From: an uncultured delta proteobacterium
Lineage (GTDB): Bacteria > Myxococcota_A > Polyangia > Polyangiales > Ga0077539
Direction of reading: 5' to 3'
DNA length: 10,417 bases
NCBI GenBank assembly: GCA_903860995.1
Contig: CAIOSS010000543.1
Span: forward strand, 1-10,417
Below are positions 1 to 6,883 of the stretch, piece after piece. A program made the position numbers and the translations under genes. The stretch's first letter is position 1, and each line of letters opens with the position of its first letter. Below the pieces are notes generated by a model that did not search any database, was not told where the DNA came from, and saw nothing but the letters and a program-made list of their open reading frames with translations.

Positions 1-410
1 ACCTGTACTACTTCGTCGCGCGCTTCGGTCCGCTCAGGGCTGGCGACGTCGCACCGACGCCCGCGCCCACGGCGGCCCCGGAGCCCGCGCCCACGGCTGT
101 ACCTGTACCAGCGCCCACGCCCGCACCCGCGGCGACCCCGGAGCCCGCACCCGCGGCGACCCCGGAGCCCGCGTCCGCGGGGCTGCCGAGCGCGGCAGAC
201 CTGCAGCGCATGCGCTCGCTCGGCCCCGCGGCGGTGACCTGGAGCGTGGCGATCATCCGCGACGCGCCGCGCACCGGCGCGATCGTCGGGCGGCTGGTGC
301 AGGGCACCGCGGTGGAGATGGTCGATCGCCGCGGGGCCTGGTACGCCATCCGCTGGGGCCGCAGCGGCACCAACGTGGGGTGGACCTTCCGGCAGGCCAT
401 CGGGCAGTAG
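1..410 (+). CDS. SH3-like (SH3b-type) domain protein, C-terminal part, 5' end outside window
   Basis: The reading frame is open from the window edge (first full codon at base 3) to a TAG stop at 408-410, so only about the last 135 residues are seen. The visible part starts with a short aromatic stretch (LYYFVARFG). A low-complexity linker of about 45 residues follows, rich in Pro, Ala, Thr and Glu and built of repeated TPEPAPAA-like units. The last ~55 residues look like a bacterial SH3-like fold: WSVAIIRDAPRTGAIVGRL, then a GTAVEMVDRRGAWYAIRW strand pair, then GWTFRQAIG. Such domains usually bind peptidoglycan or peptides at the cell envelope, and the Pro-rich linker would suit a protein that spans part of the envelope; that role is inferred. 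An internal ATG at 210 lies inside the linker/SH3 junction and is unlikely to be a real start because the frame upstream is clearly coding. The N-terminal domain, and so the main function, cannot be told. Confidence 0.75.
   Translation, partial: LYYFVARFGPLRAGDVAPTPAPTAAPEPAPTAVPVPAPTPAPAATPEPAPAATPEPASAGLPSAADLQRMRSLGPAAVTWSVAIIRDAPRTGAIVGRLVQGTAVEMVDRRGAWYAIRWGRSGTNVGWTFRQAIGQ
62..180 (+). repeat. In-frame tandem/degenerate repeats encoding a Pro-Ala-Thr-Glu linker
   Basis: Two perfect 24-bp units lie head to tail at 122-145 and 146-169 (each starts cgcacccgcggcgacccc). Degenerate relatives lie just upstream (62-100, cgcgcccacggc type) and one truncated copy follows. The unit is a multiple of three, so copy changes alter linker length by 8 residues without breaking the frame. 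This is an expandable linker, not a mobile repeat. Confidence 0.8.
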
Positions 411-465
411 CGCGCGGGCGGGCGCAGGGGCGCCGTCGCTGGTAGTAACAGCGGCACCAACGCCT

Positions 466-1149
466 ATGAGGGACTCCATCGAAGCCGGGCCGTCGTTCTT
501 CTCCGTGCTGGGCTCGCGCCGCAGCGTGCGCGGGTTCCTCCCCGAGGAGGTCCCGGCGGCGACGCTGGAGTCCATCTTCGGCGCGGCGCAGCAGGCGCCC
601 TCGTGGTGCAACATCCAGCCGTGGCGGGTATGGGTCACCCGCGGCGCGATGACCCGCGCGGTCGTCGACGCAATGCTCCACGCCGCGGACACCGAAGGCC
701 CGGTGCCGGACTTCGCCTGGCCGCCGGAGTACCCCGAGCCGTACCTCCAGCACCGCCGCGAGTGCGGCGGGGCGCTCTACGCCGCGATGGGCGTGGCGCG
801 CGACGACAAGGCCGGCCGCCACGAGGCGTGGATGAGAAACTTCCGCGCCTTCGACGCGCCACACATCGCGATGGTTGCCATCGACCGACGCTTCAACCAC
901 TACGCGATGCTCGACCTCGGGTGCTGGCTGCAGTCGGTGCTGCTCGGCGCGCTCACCCTCGGCGTGTCGACCTGCGCCGAGGCGAGCCTGGCGACCTTCC
1001 CCGGGGCTGTGCGCGGCGTGCTCGGCATCCCCGACGAGCTCGGCCTCGTGGTGGGCATCGCCATGGGCTACGAAGACCCGGCGGTGGAGGCCAACGGCTG
1101 CCGCACCACGCGCGCCCCGCTCGCGGCCAACGTGCGCTTCGTGGGATGA
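466..1149 (+). CDS. Nitroreductase-family FMN oxidoreductase
   Basis: This 227-residue protein has the usual length and motifs of the nitroreductase superfamily, whose members form FMN-binding dimers and pass electrons from NAD(P)H to nitro groups, quinones or enones. The N-terminal SRRSVRGF (17-24) is the FMN-phosphate/ribityl contact. APSWCNIQPWRV (44-55) is the conserved small-residue/Asn-x-Gln-Pro-Trp segment. DLGCWLQSVLLGALTLG (150-166) is the core helix. VGIAMGYEDP (196-205) followed by RTTRAPL (213-219) is the C-terminal FMN-binding end. The APSWCNxQPW variant recalls nitrobenzoate/nitroarene reductase-like proteins, but substrate cannot be read from sequence. The ATG at 466 has no strong ribosome site, yet it places the FMN motif at the normal distance from the N-terminus. 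It lies 55 bp after the SH3-like gene, so co-transcription is possible. No signal peptide or membrane segment: cytoplasmic. Confidence 0.92.
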   Translation: MRDSIEAGPSFFSVLGSRRSVRGFLPEEVPAATLESIFGAAQQAPSWCNIQPWRVWVTRGAMTRAVVDAMLHAADTEGPVPDFAWPPEYPEPYLQHRRECGGALYAAMGVARDDKAGRHEAWMRNFRAFDAPHIAMVAIDRRFNHYAMLDLGCWLQSVLLGALTLGVSTCAEASLATFPGAVRGVLGIPDELGLVVGIAMGYEDPAVEANGCRTTRAPLAANVRFVG

Positions 1150-1269
1150 CCGCCGTCCCGCGCTGAGCGCCGCCGGACGAATATCTCCTCACGTAACGCC
1201 GTCCGCGGCCGATGATCACCAGCCGAGGGGCGCCCGCGATCGAGCGAGGCCCCGCGGGCTCGGTTGCGC

Positions 1270-1275
1270 GGAGGG
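1270..1275 (+). promoter_or_regulatory. Shine-Dalgarno site that selects the ATG at 1285
   Basis: GGAGGG lies 9 nt before the ATG at 1285. It touches the ATG at 1276 directly and lies inside the ORF if the TTG at 1264 is used, so 1285 is the best-supported start of the following gene. A GTG at 1282 would have a 6-nt spacing and cannot be excluded. Confidence 0.6.
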
Positions 1276-1284
1276 ATGTCGGTG

Positions 1285-1701
1285 ATGCCATCGAAGGAAG
1301 TGGTCGATCGTCTGAGGGGCGCCGAGGTGGTGGCGCGGGCCGCGGAGGTCCACGCCGACGCGGTGGGCGATCGGCTCACCGACATGCTCCAGCCGTACTC
1401 GCGCCGGGGCGACGAGATCCCCGACGTGGGCGCCGCGATGGCGCTGCTGGCGCGGCGCCTGAAGGCGATCGGCGAGGCGCTGCGCGCGGCCGACAGGGCC
1501 AGCGAGGCCGGGGCCTCGGACGCCGCGGCGGCGCTCGCCCGGAAGGGCGCCGCCATCGCGGAGTACGACGCGGCCTTCAGCGAGACGGCGATGCTGGTGT
1601 CGGTGCTGCTGCGTACGGTAGGCGAAGACGCGCTGGCGATGCGCGTGCGCCCCTCGTCGACCCGGCCGGGGCGCATGGCCGGGGACGACGAGGGGAGCTG
1701 A
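1285..1701 (+). CDS. Small hypothetical protein, predicted all-helical, cytoplasmic
   Basis: I do not recognise this 138-residue protein. It is rich in Ala, Arg and Glu, has no Cys, no signal peptide and no membrane segment. The pattern of hydrophobic residues suggests three or four amphipathic helices (about 3-35, 48-70, 74-112), then a short polar, disordered tail (RPSSTRPGRMAGDDEGS). The only unusual motif is LQPYSRRGDEIPDVG (35-49) between the first two helices. Codon use is GC-biased at third positions like its neighbours, which supports it as a real gene. The start is chosen by the GGAGGG at 1270-1275; longer forms from TTG 1264 or ATG 1276 are possible. It stands 135 bp after the nitroreductase gene and converges on lon, with only 13 bp between the two stop codons. 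No function is proposed. Confidence 0.65.
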   Translation: MPSKEVVDRLRGAEVVARAAEVHADAVGDRLTDMLQPYSRRGDEIPDVGAAMALLARRLKAIGEALRAADRASEAGASDAAAALARKGAAIAEYDAAFSETAMLVSVLLRTVGEDALAMRVRPSSTRPGRMAGDDEGS

Positions 1702-1714
1702 GGCGGAGGGTCGA

Positions 1715-4111
1715 CTACGCCGCGGTGCGGATGGCGTTGTCGTTCTTCGGGGTCGGCGTGACCAGCACCTCGCCCGCGTCGCCCGCGGCCTCCAGCGCCG
1801 CGGCCAGCACCTCGCGCATGTCGTCGGCGAAGATGAACTCCATCGCCTCGCGCACGCTCGCGGGGATCTCCTCGAGGTCGCGCTCGTTGCGCGCCGGGAG
1901 GATCACCCGGGTGATGCCCGCGCGGTGCGCCGCGAGCACCTTGGCCTTGATGCCGCCGACGGGCATCACCTTGCCGCGGAGGGTGCACTCCCCGGTCATG
2001 GCGGTGTCGGGCCGCACGCGCCGCCCGGTGAGCAGCGAGGTCAGCGCCGTGAACATCGTCACGCCCGCGCTCGGGCCGTCCTTGGGCACCGCGCCCGCCG
2101 GGACGTGGATGTGCACGTCGTGCTTCTCCAGGGCGTCGGCCGGGACGCCGAGCTCCTCGGCGTGCGAGCGCACGTAGGTGAGCGCCGCGCGGGCCGACTC
2201 CTTCATGACGTCGCCGAGCTGCCCGGTGATCTCCAGCGCGCCCTTGCCGGGCATCCGCGACGTCTCGATGAACAGGATGTCCCCGCCCACCGGGGTCCAC
2301 GCGAGGCCCGTCGCCACGCCCGGCGCCGCCGTGCGCTCGGCCACCTCGCTGAAGAACTTCGCCCGCCCGAGGTACCTCGCCACGTCCGCGGCGTCGACCA
2401 CCACCCTCGTCGGCGCGTGGTCCGTCGCCCGCGCGACCTCCAGGGCCACCGCCCGGGTGACCTTGGTGATCTCCCGGGTGAGCTGCCGCACGCCGGCCTC
2501 GCGGGTGTAGTCCCGCGCGATGGTGCGCAGCCCCTCGTCGGTGAAGCCGAGCACCTCGTCGGGGATCGCGTGCTCCTTGCGCTGCTTGGGCACCAGGTGC
2601 TGCTTCGCGATGAGCACCTTCTCCTCGGTGGTGTAGCCCTGGAGCTCGATGATCTCCAGGCGGTCGCGCAGCGGCGCGGAGATGGCGCCGAGGTCGTTGG
2701 CCGTGCACACGAAGAGCACCTCCGACAGGTCGAAGGGGATCTCCAGGTAGTGGTCGGTGAAGGTCTTGTTCTGCTCCGGGTCGAGCACCTCGAGCAGGGC
2801 CGCCTCGGGCGAGCCGCCCCACCCGCTGGTGAGCTTGTCGATCTCGTCGAGCAGCACCACGGCGTTGCGGGCCTTGGCCTTCTTCATGGCGCCGAGCACC
2901 CGGCCCGGCAGCGCGCCGACGTAGGTGCGCCGGTGCCCGCGGATCTCCGCCTCGTCGCGCACGCCGCCGAGGGAGATGCGCACGAAGGGCCGGCCCGTGG
3001 CGTCGGCGATGGACTGCCCGAGGGAGGTCTTGCCCACCCCCGGCGGGCCCGCGAGGCACAGGATGGTGCCGCGCGAGTTGCCCGTGAGCTTGAGCACGGC
3101 CATGTGCTCCAGGATGCGCTTCTTCACGTCGTCGAGGCCCGCGTGGTCGGCGTCGAGCTGGGCCGACACGGCGTCGACGTCGTCCCTCGCGGCGCTGCGC
3201 TTCGACCACGGCAGGTCGCCGATGAGCTCCAGGTACGTGCGTATCACGTGGCCCTCGGCCTGCTGCCCGCTCATGGACTCCAGCCGGCGCAGCTCGCGGT
3301 CGGCCACGGCGCGGGCCTCCTCGGGCAGCCCGGCGTCGTCGAGCTTCTTCTTGAGGGCCGCGAGCGCCGCGTCGCCGTCGGGCTCGTCGCCGATCTCCTT
3401 CTTCATCGCGCGGATCTGCTCGCGCAGCAGGGCGTCGCGCTGGTTGCGGTTGACCTCCCGGCGCACGTCCTGGTCGATCTTGGACTTGATGTCGTTGAGC
3501 GCGCGCGCCTCGGAGACGAGGCCCGCGACCAGCCGCAGCCGGGCGCCCACCTCCACCTCGCGGAGCACGTCGATCTCCTTCGGCGCGGGGAGCCCGAGGA
3601 GCGCGGCCACCTGGTCGGCGACGCGCCCGGGGTCGGACTCGTCGGCCTGCACGGCGCCGAGCGAGCCGCCGTTGCGCGAGGCCAGCTCGGTCACGTGCTG
3701 CTTGAGCGAGTGGGCCAGCAGCCGGGACTCGGCGGCGTCGGCGGTCTCCTCGGGCAGCGCCTCGCCCTCGGCCAGCCAGTAGGGCTCGCTGCGCGCCAGG
3801 CCCGTGAGCCGGAAGCGCGCGAGGCCCTCCAGCACCACCCGGGACCCGCGGTCGCGGGTGCGCTCGATCTGCACCACCCGCGCGAGGGTGCCGACCTCGT
3901 GCAGGTCGCCGAGGCTGGGGTCGGACACGCTCGCGTCGCGCTGGGTGACGACGCCGATGAGGGAGCGGGGGCCGAGGTCGTCGAGCAGGGCGACCGAGCG
4001 CGTGCGCCCGACCGGGAGGGTGAGGGTGGTGCCGGGAAACAGCGTCCCGCTGCGCAGCGGCAGCAGGGCGAAGGGGGACAGGGGCATCGCGGGGTCGCTT
4101 CGGTGGCTCAT
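1715..4111 (-). CDS. lon: ATP-dependent Lon protease (LonA type)
   Basis: This 798-residue protein is a complete LonA protease, a cytoplasmic hexamer that unfolds and degrades misfolded and regulatory proteins using ATP. The N-terminal substrate-binding LON domain spans about 10-200 (LLPLRSGTLFPGTTLTLPVG). A helical linker (205-300) with DQDVRREVNRNQRDALLREQ and the PW element (301-302) follows. In the AAA+ module, Walker A is GPPGVGKT (355-362), Walker B VVLLDE (418-423), sensor 1 Asn472 in CTAND and the arginine finger near Arg484. In the C-terminal protease domain the catalytic dyad is Ser681 in PKDGPSAG and Lys722 in GGIKAK. All key residues are present. The start is fixed by a strong AAGGAG site at 4122-4127. 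No clpX, clpP or hup gene adjoins it, unlike the common clpPX-lon order. Myxobacteria are known to carry two lon genes (lonD, lonV); which this matches was not determined. Confidence 0.97.
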   Translation of the reverse strand: MSHRSDPAMPLSPFALLPLRSGTLFPGTTLTLPVGRTRSVALLDDLGPRSLIGVVTQRDASVSDPSLGDLHEVGTLARVVQIERTRDRGSRVVLEGLARFRLTGLARSEPYWLAEGEALPEETADAAESRLLAHSLKQHVTELASRNGGSLGAVQADESDPGRVADQVAALLGLPAPKEIDVLREVEVGARLRLVAGLVSEARALNDIKSKIDQDVRREVNRNQRDALLREQIRAMKKEIGDEPDGDAALAALKKKLDDAGLPEEARAVADRELRRLESMSGQQAEGHVIRTYLELIGDLPWSKRSAARDDVDAVSAQLDADHAGLDDVKKRILEHMAVLKLTGNSRGTILCLAGPPGVGKTSLGQSIADATGRPFVRISLGGVRDEAEIRGHRRTYVGALPGRVLGAMKKAKARNAVVLLDEIDKLTSGWGGSPEAALLEVLDPEQNKTFTDHYLEIPFDLSEVLFVCTANDLGAISAPLRDRLEIIELQGYTTEEKVLIAKQHLVPKQRKEHAIPDEVLGFTDEGLRTIARDYTREAGVRQLTREITKVTRAVALEVARATDHAPTRVVVDAADVARYLGRAKFFSEVAERTAAPGVATGLAWTPVGGDILFIETSRMPGKGALEITGQLGDVMKESARAALTYVRSHAEELGVPADALEKHDVHIHVPAGAVPKDGPSAGVTMFTALTSLLTGRRVRPDTAMTGECTLRGKVMPVGGIKAKVLAAHRAGITRVILPARNERDLEEIPASVREAMEFIFADDMREVLAAALEAAGDAGEVLVTPTPKNDNAIRTAA

Positions 4112-4121
4112 CGTCGTGGGA

Positions 4122-4129
4122 CTCCTTCC
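4122..4129 (-). promoter_or_regulatory. Ribosome binding site of lon
   Basis: On the minus strand this reads GGAAGGAG, ending 10 nt before the ATG at 4111. It is the strongest Shine-Dalgarno match noticed in the window and favours Met1 over the ATG eight codons later. Confidence 0.8.
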
Positions 4130-4299
4130 GCAGTCACTTCGTCAACGGACGCAGGCCATCGCCGGATCGGAGGACACGCGTGGTGCCCTCCGTCGGTATG
4201 CCACCTGCGCGTCGTCGCTCCCGATCACCGCTGCGCGCCCGCTGAAAACCAATGACCCCACTCAACATGGTGGGGCCCCTCGGCGCTGCGTCGGTGGGG

Positions 4300-4328
4300 G
4301 AGTGAACGGAAACTAAACTCGTTCACTC
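4300..4328. repeat. Perfect 9-bp inverted repeat, operator-like
   Basis: GAGTGAACG (4300-4308) and CGTTCACTC (4320-4328) are exact reverse complements separated by 11 nt. The arm length resembles the HrcA/CIRCE element (9-bp arms, 9-nt spacer) but the sequence differs. The core GTTCACT occurs again at 4425-4431 in the AT-rich island. Confidence 0.6.
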
Positions 4329-4337
4329 GATCGTCAA
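4310..4337 (-). promoter_or_regulatory. Candidate sigma-70-like promoter of lon
   Basis: On the minus strand, TTGACG (4337-4332) and TAGTTT (4315-4310) are 16 nt apart. The -35 box matches 5 of 6 consensus bases; the -10 box matches only about 3 of 6. The 9-bp inverted repeat 4300-4328 overlaps its spacer and -10 region, as a repressor operator would. Confidence 0.3.
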
Positions 4338-4400
4338 GGCATCGCCCTGATTTGCCCGGTCATTTCAAACTTGCAATAACTTCATATGCATTGGTGAAAT

Positions 4401-4425
4401 GTATGGGGCTCGGACACCATTCAAG
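4401..4425 (-). promoter_or_regulatory. Candidate heat-shock (sigma-32-like) promoter of lon
   Basis: Read on the minus strand, CTTGAA (4425-4420) is followed after 11 nt by CCCCATAC (4408-4401). These match the established E. coli sigma-32 elements, CTTGAA and CCCCATnT, and E. coli lon is itself a sigma-32 gene. The 11-nt gap is shorter than the 13-15 nt usual there. Transcription would start near 4394, leaving a leader of about 280 nt. Confidence 0.45.
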
Positions 4426-4435
4426 TTCACTTGAA
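4420..4435. repeat. Palindrome TTCAAGT-tc-ACTTGAA
   Basis: Two 7-bp arms (4420-4426 and 4429-4435) are separated by 2 bp. The palindrome overlaps the CTTGAA box of the sigma-32-like candidate promoter and shares GTTCACT with the inverted repeat at 4300-4328. Confidence 0.55.
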
Positions 4436-4467
4436 AACAGCCATCCCAGGTCATGGCATGGGTAGTG

Positions 4468-4520
4468 CTATAAGGCGTTTCGGCGGCGGCGCCGGCGTCC
4501 TCCCCCCCCAACGCCTATGG
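4468..4520. repeat. Inverted repeat over the stop codon of the prolyl oligopeptidase gene
   Basis: CTATAAGGCGTT (4468-4479) pairs with AACGCCTATGG (4510-4520) over 11 bp with one bulged A and one wobble pair. The minus-strand stop codon (4515-4517) lies in the right arm. The 30-nt loop holds a GC-rich stretch and a run of eight C. It could slow transcription or protect the 3' end, but there is no T tract, so it is not a classic intrinsic terminator. Confidence 0.45.
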
Positions 4521-6830
4521 TGCCGCCGCTTTATTAATTCCCTCTCCGCGCTGGGGCGCGGGGGTCACTCCCGTGGATGCACCTGTCATCCCGAGGCGAT
4601 CTTCGAGGAACGTGAACATCCGGGTGAGCCGTCGTAGCTCGTCGGAGCGCTGCGTCCCGGCCCCGTGGCCGACGTCGCGTTGCATGTGGAAGTGCAGCGG
4701 TGCGCTCCCGGCCTGGGCGTCCTGGAGGCGTGCGGCGAACTTCGTCGAGTGGCCCCAGTGCACGCGGGTGTCGTGGTCGGCGGTCTCGATCCACGCCGCG
4801 GGGTAGCGCTCGCCGTCGCGCACGCGGTGGTAGGGCGAGTAGGCGTGGAGCCAGGCGAAGGCGTCGGGCCGCGCGGGGTCGCCGTACTCGCTGGTCCAGA
4901 TCTCCGCCGGGGGAAAGCGCGCGAAGCGGACCATGTCGTAGAGCCCGACGCTCGCGAAGGTGGCCGCGAAGCGCTCGGGCGCGCGGGTGAGCATGGCGCC
5001 CATGAGCAAGCCCCCGTTGGATCCGCCGTTGATGGCGATGCGGGACGGTGAGCTCCATCGGCTGGTGGAGAGCCACCCGAGGACGGCCTCGAAGTCCTCG
5101 TAGACGTGCTGCTTGTTGCCCATGGCCCCGGCCTGGTGCCAGTCCTCGCCGAACTCCCCGCCGCCGCGGAGGTTGGCCACGACGTAGATGCCGCCGCGCT
5201 CCAGCCAGTAGATGGGATCGCGGCGGAAGGTGGGGAGCAGCGACACGTTGAAGCCGCCGTAGCCGTAGAGCAGCACGGGGTTGGTGCCGTCGGCCGTGGC
5301 CGCGCGCGGACGGAGGATGAACGCGTTGATGGGGGTGCCGTCGCGGGAGGGGACGGCGGCGCGCTCGACGACGAAGCGGGAGAAGTCGACGTCGGCGGTG
5401 GCGTGATCGACCACCTGCGGGCGTGGCGTGGGCGCGCGTGCATCCACCGCCAGGACGGCCGACGGCTCGAAGAAGGACTGGAACCCGAACACCACCACGG
5501 GGCTCCCGGAGCCCGACACCAGGGACGGCGCGCTTCCCTCGGCAGGCAACGGGATCTCCCGCGCGTCGGTGCCGTCGAGGGCGTACGAGCGCACGCGTGA
5601 TGCGATGTTCTCGAGGGTGCCCACGACGAGGCGGTCGCCCGCGAGGGTGAAGTCCTCGATGGGGTGGGCGCCCTCGGCGACGACCGGTCGCCATGTCGGG
5701 GCGCTGCCGAAGGGCGTCGGGAGGTCGTCGAAGGTGTCTGGGAGCCGGGCCGACGCGACCGGAGCGCTCACCAGCTTGAAGCGCGGCGCGTGGTCGTTGG
5801 TCCGCACGAAGATCGTCCCGCGGTGCACGGTCGCGTGCGAGATGCTCGGGGCGCCGGTCACCACCGCGGCCGCACGGGGGAGCGCGCCGCGGGCCACGGG
5901 GGCTCGGCGGTCGACGAGGAGCACGTCCGAGCGGCTCCAGCCGCGGAAGAGGTTGACCACGAGCCAGCGGCCGTCGTCGGAGACGTCGGGCGACGGGGCG
6001 TGGGTGCGCTCGGTGACGTCGAAGACGCGGGCGTCGGCGGCGCCGTCGGGCGCGGCGCCGAGGCGGTGGAAGAACATCGCGCGCCAGTAGGTGTCCTCCG
6101 CGGCGGGGTCGTGGTGGGCTTCGCCCGCGCGTGGGTAGCGGGTGAAATAGAAGCCCGACTCGTCGGGCAGCCAGGAGAGCCGGCACCACTTGGTGTGCGC
6201 GATGGCCTCCGGGAGCATGCGCCCGGTGGCGACCTCCATCACGCGCAGGGTGCTGCGCTCGTCGCCGTTCTGCGAGACCCCGAGGGCCAGGTAGCGGCCG
6301 CGGGGGGAGGGGGCCATCCAGTCGACGGCGCTGCGCTCGCCGAGGGTGCGCGGGTCGAAGAGCTGCCGCGGCTCCGACCACGCGCCCGCCGCGCTGCGCT
6401 CGCTGGTCATGACCACGGCCTGCTCGCGGTCGCCGTCGCGCTTCGTGTAGAAGAGCCGCGATCCGCCGACGGAGGCGCCGCGGAGGTTGCCGATGGCGAG
6501 CAGCTCGCCGAGCCGGCGGGTGATGTCCGGCCGGGGGTGCGCGGCCAGGTACGACTCGCTGCGGGCGTTCTGGGCCTGCACCCAGGCGGCAGTGACTGCC
6601 GACTCGGTCTCGAGCGCGCGGTAGGGGTCGGCGACCTCGACGCCGTGGAGGGTCTCGATGACCGCGCCGGCGCGGGCGGGGGCGTTGATGGCGTCGGTGT
6701 CGCGCGCGGCGTGGGGCGGGTTTACCGCGACCGGTAAGATGGGTGCGGCGTGGGGCGGCGTCGGCAGGGCGATGGGGCGCGCGCACGCGAGGGCCGCGAG
6801 GGGGAGGAGGGCGAGGAGGGGGCGTCGCAT
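4515..6830 (-). CDS. Exported prolyl oligopeptidase (S9A serine peptidase)
   Basis: From the ATG at 6830 this is a 771-residue prolyl oligopeptidase, which cuts short peptides after proline. The N-terminus MRRPLLALLPLAALACARP is a signal peptide; ALAC (13-16) is a weak lipobox, so it may be a lipoprotein. A Pro/Ala linker follows, then the family entry motif HGVEVADPYRALE (62-74), the beta-propeller (about 110-460) and the alpha/beta-hydrolase domain. LLYGYGGFN (520-528) precedes the nucleophile Ser604 in NGGSNGG. Trp645 in IWTSEYG corresponds to the proline-stacking Trp, Asp687 in DHDTRV is the acid with Arg689 as the substrate-binding Arg, and His722 in VGHGAG is the base. The triad is complete. 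A GTG at 6848 would add six residues (ASSAV) and neither start has a clear ribosome site. The last ~20 residues (TPAPQRGEGINKAAAP) lie beyond the catalytic domain and are encoded by unusual, partly AT-rich DNA. Confidence 0.93.
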   Translation of the reverse strand: MRRPLLALLPLAALACARPIALPTPPHAAPILPVAVNPPHAARDTDAINAPARAGAVIETLHGVEVADPYRALETESAVTAAWVQAQNARSESYLAAHPRPDITRRLGELLAIGNLRGASVGGSRLFYTKRDGDREQAVVMTSERSAAGAWSEPRQLFDPRTLGERSAVDWMAPSPRGRYLALGVSQNGDERSTLRVMEVATGRMLPEAIAHTKWCRLSWLPDESGFYFTRYPRAGEAHHDPAAEDTYWRAMFFHRLGAAPDGAADARVFDVTERTHAPSPDVSDDGRWLVVNLFRGWSRSDVLLVDRRAPVARGALPRAAAVVTGAPSISHATVHRGTIFVRTNDHAPRFKLVSAPVASARLPDTFDDLPTPFGSAPTWRPVVAEGAHPIEDFTLAGDRLVVGTLENIASRVRSYALDGTDAREIPLPAEGSAPSLVSGSGSPVVVFGFQSFFEPSAVLAVDARAPTPRPQVVDHATADVDFSRFVVERAAVPSRDGTPINAFILRPRAATADGTNPVLLYGYGGFNVSLLPTFRRDPIYWLERGGIYVVANLRGGGEFGEDWHQAGAMGNKQHVYEDFEAVLGWLSTSRWSSPSRIAINGGSNGGLLMGAMLTRAPERFAATFASVGLYDMVRFARFPPAEIWTSEYGDPARPDAFAWLHAYSPYHRVRDGERYPAAWIETADHDTRVHWGHSTKFAARLQDAQAGSAPLHFHMQRDVGHGAGTQRSDELRRLTRMFTFLEDRLGMTGASTGVTPAPQRGEGINKAAAP
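6718..6747 (-). repeat. 30-bp dyad element, copy 1 (inside the prolyl oligopeptidase gene)
   Basis: On the minus strand the pattern is CGCAnCCATCTTACC-N6-GGTAAnCCC, with a perfect stem TTACCG/CGGTAA (6722-6727 and 6732-6737) around a 4-nt loop. It encodes ILPVAVNP in the linker after the signal peptide and brings in the rare codons TTA and GTA. A second copy lies at 8459-8488. Confidence 0.5.
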
Positions 6831-6860
6831 GACGGCGGAGGATGCCACCGAGCGGTCGCG

Positions 6861-6883
6861 GGGCGGGAGTCGCCAACCCGCCC
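6861..6883. repeat. Inverted repeat in the divergent promoter region
   Basis: GGGCGGG (6861-6867) and CCCGCCC (6877-6883) are perfect 7-bp arms around 9 nt. The centre (6872) is almost midway between the two divergent start codons (6830 and 6911), so it could be a shared operator. In DNA this GC-rich such a repeat can also arise by chance. No convincing -35/-10 pair was seen in this 80-bp gap. Confidence 0.35.

Larger units (their letters stand above)
4112..4514 (-). promoter_or_regulatory. lon leader / intergenic region
   Basis: This is the longest gene-free stretch in the window. It separates the 3' end of the prolyl oligopeptidase gene from the start of lon, so on the minus strand it is the lon promoter and leader. 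From left to right it holds the lon ribosome site (4122-4129), a possible short minus-strand ORF (4134-4268), a short hairpin (CCCCAC 4256-4261 with GTGGGG 4270-4275), a perfect 9-bp inverted repeat (4300-4328), an AT-rich island (4361-4440, 31 G/C of 80), two promoter-like sequences, and GC-rich inverted repeats next to the upstream gene's stop codon. No RNA gene or riboswitch family was recognised. Confidence 0.6.

Noticed and set aside
119..170. CRISPR-like direct repeats
   Set aside because: The 24-bp units are directly adjacent with no spacers and lie in frame inside a Pro/Ala linker.
1925..4255. Long + strand open frame (776 codons) opposite lon
   Set aside because: It is a shadow of the Lon gene on the other strand, caused by high GC and few stop codons; its product is low-complexity (His/Arg/Gly/Leu-rich) and shows no domain, whereas the minus strand encodes a complete Lon.
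4252..4305. 17-codon plus-strand ORF in the lon leader
   Set aside because: Very short, no ribosome site, overlaps a better explained inverted repeat, and points away from lon.
4300..4328. CIRCE element (HrcA operator) upstream of lon
   Set aside because: The arm length is right, but the sequence GAGTGAACG...CGTTCACTC does not match TTAGCACTC...GAGTGCTAA and the spacer is 11 rather than 9.
457..4519. Identical 12-mer CCAACGCCTATG at 457-468 and 4508-4519
   Set aside because: A 12-base match is expected by chance in 10 kb, and the flanks do not match.
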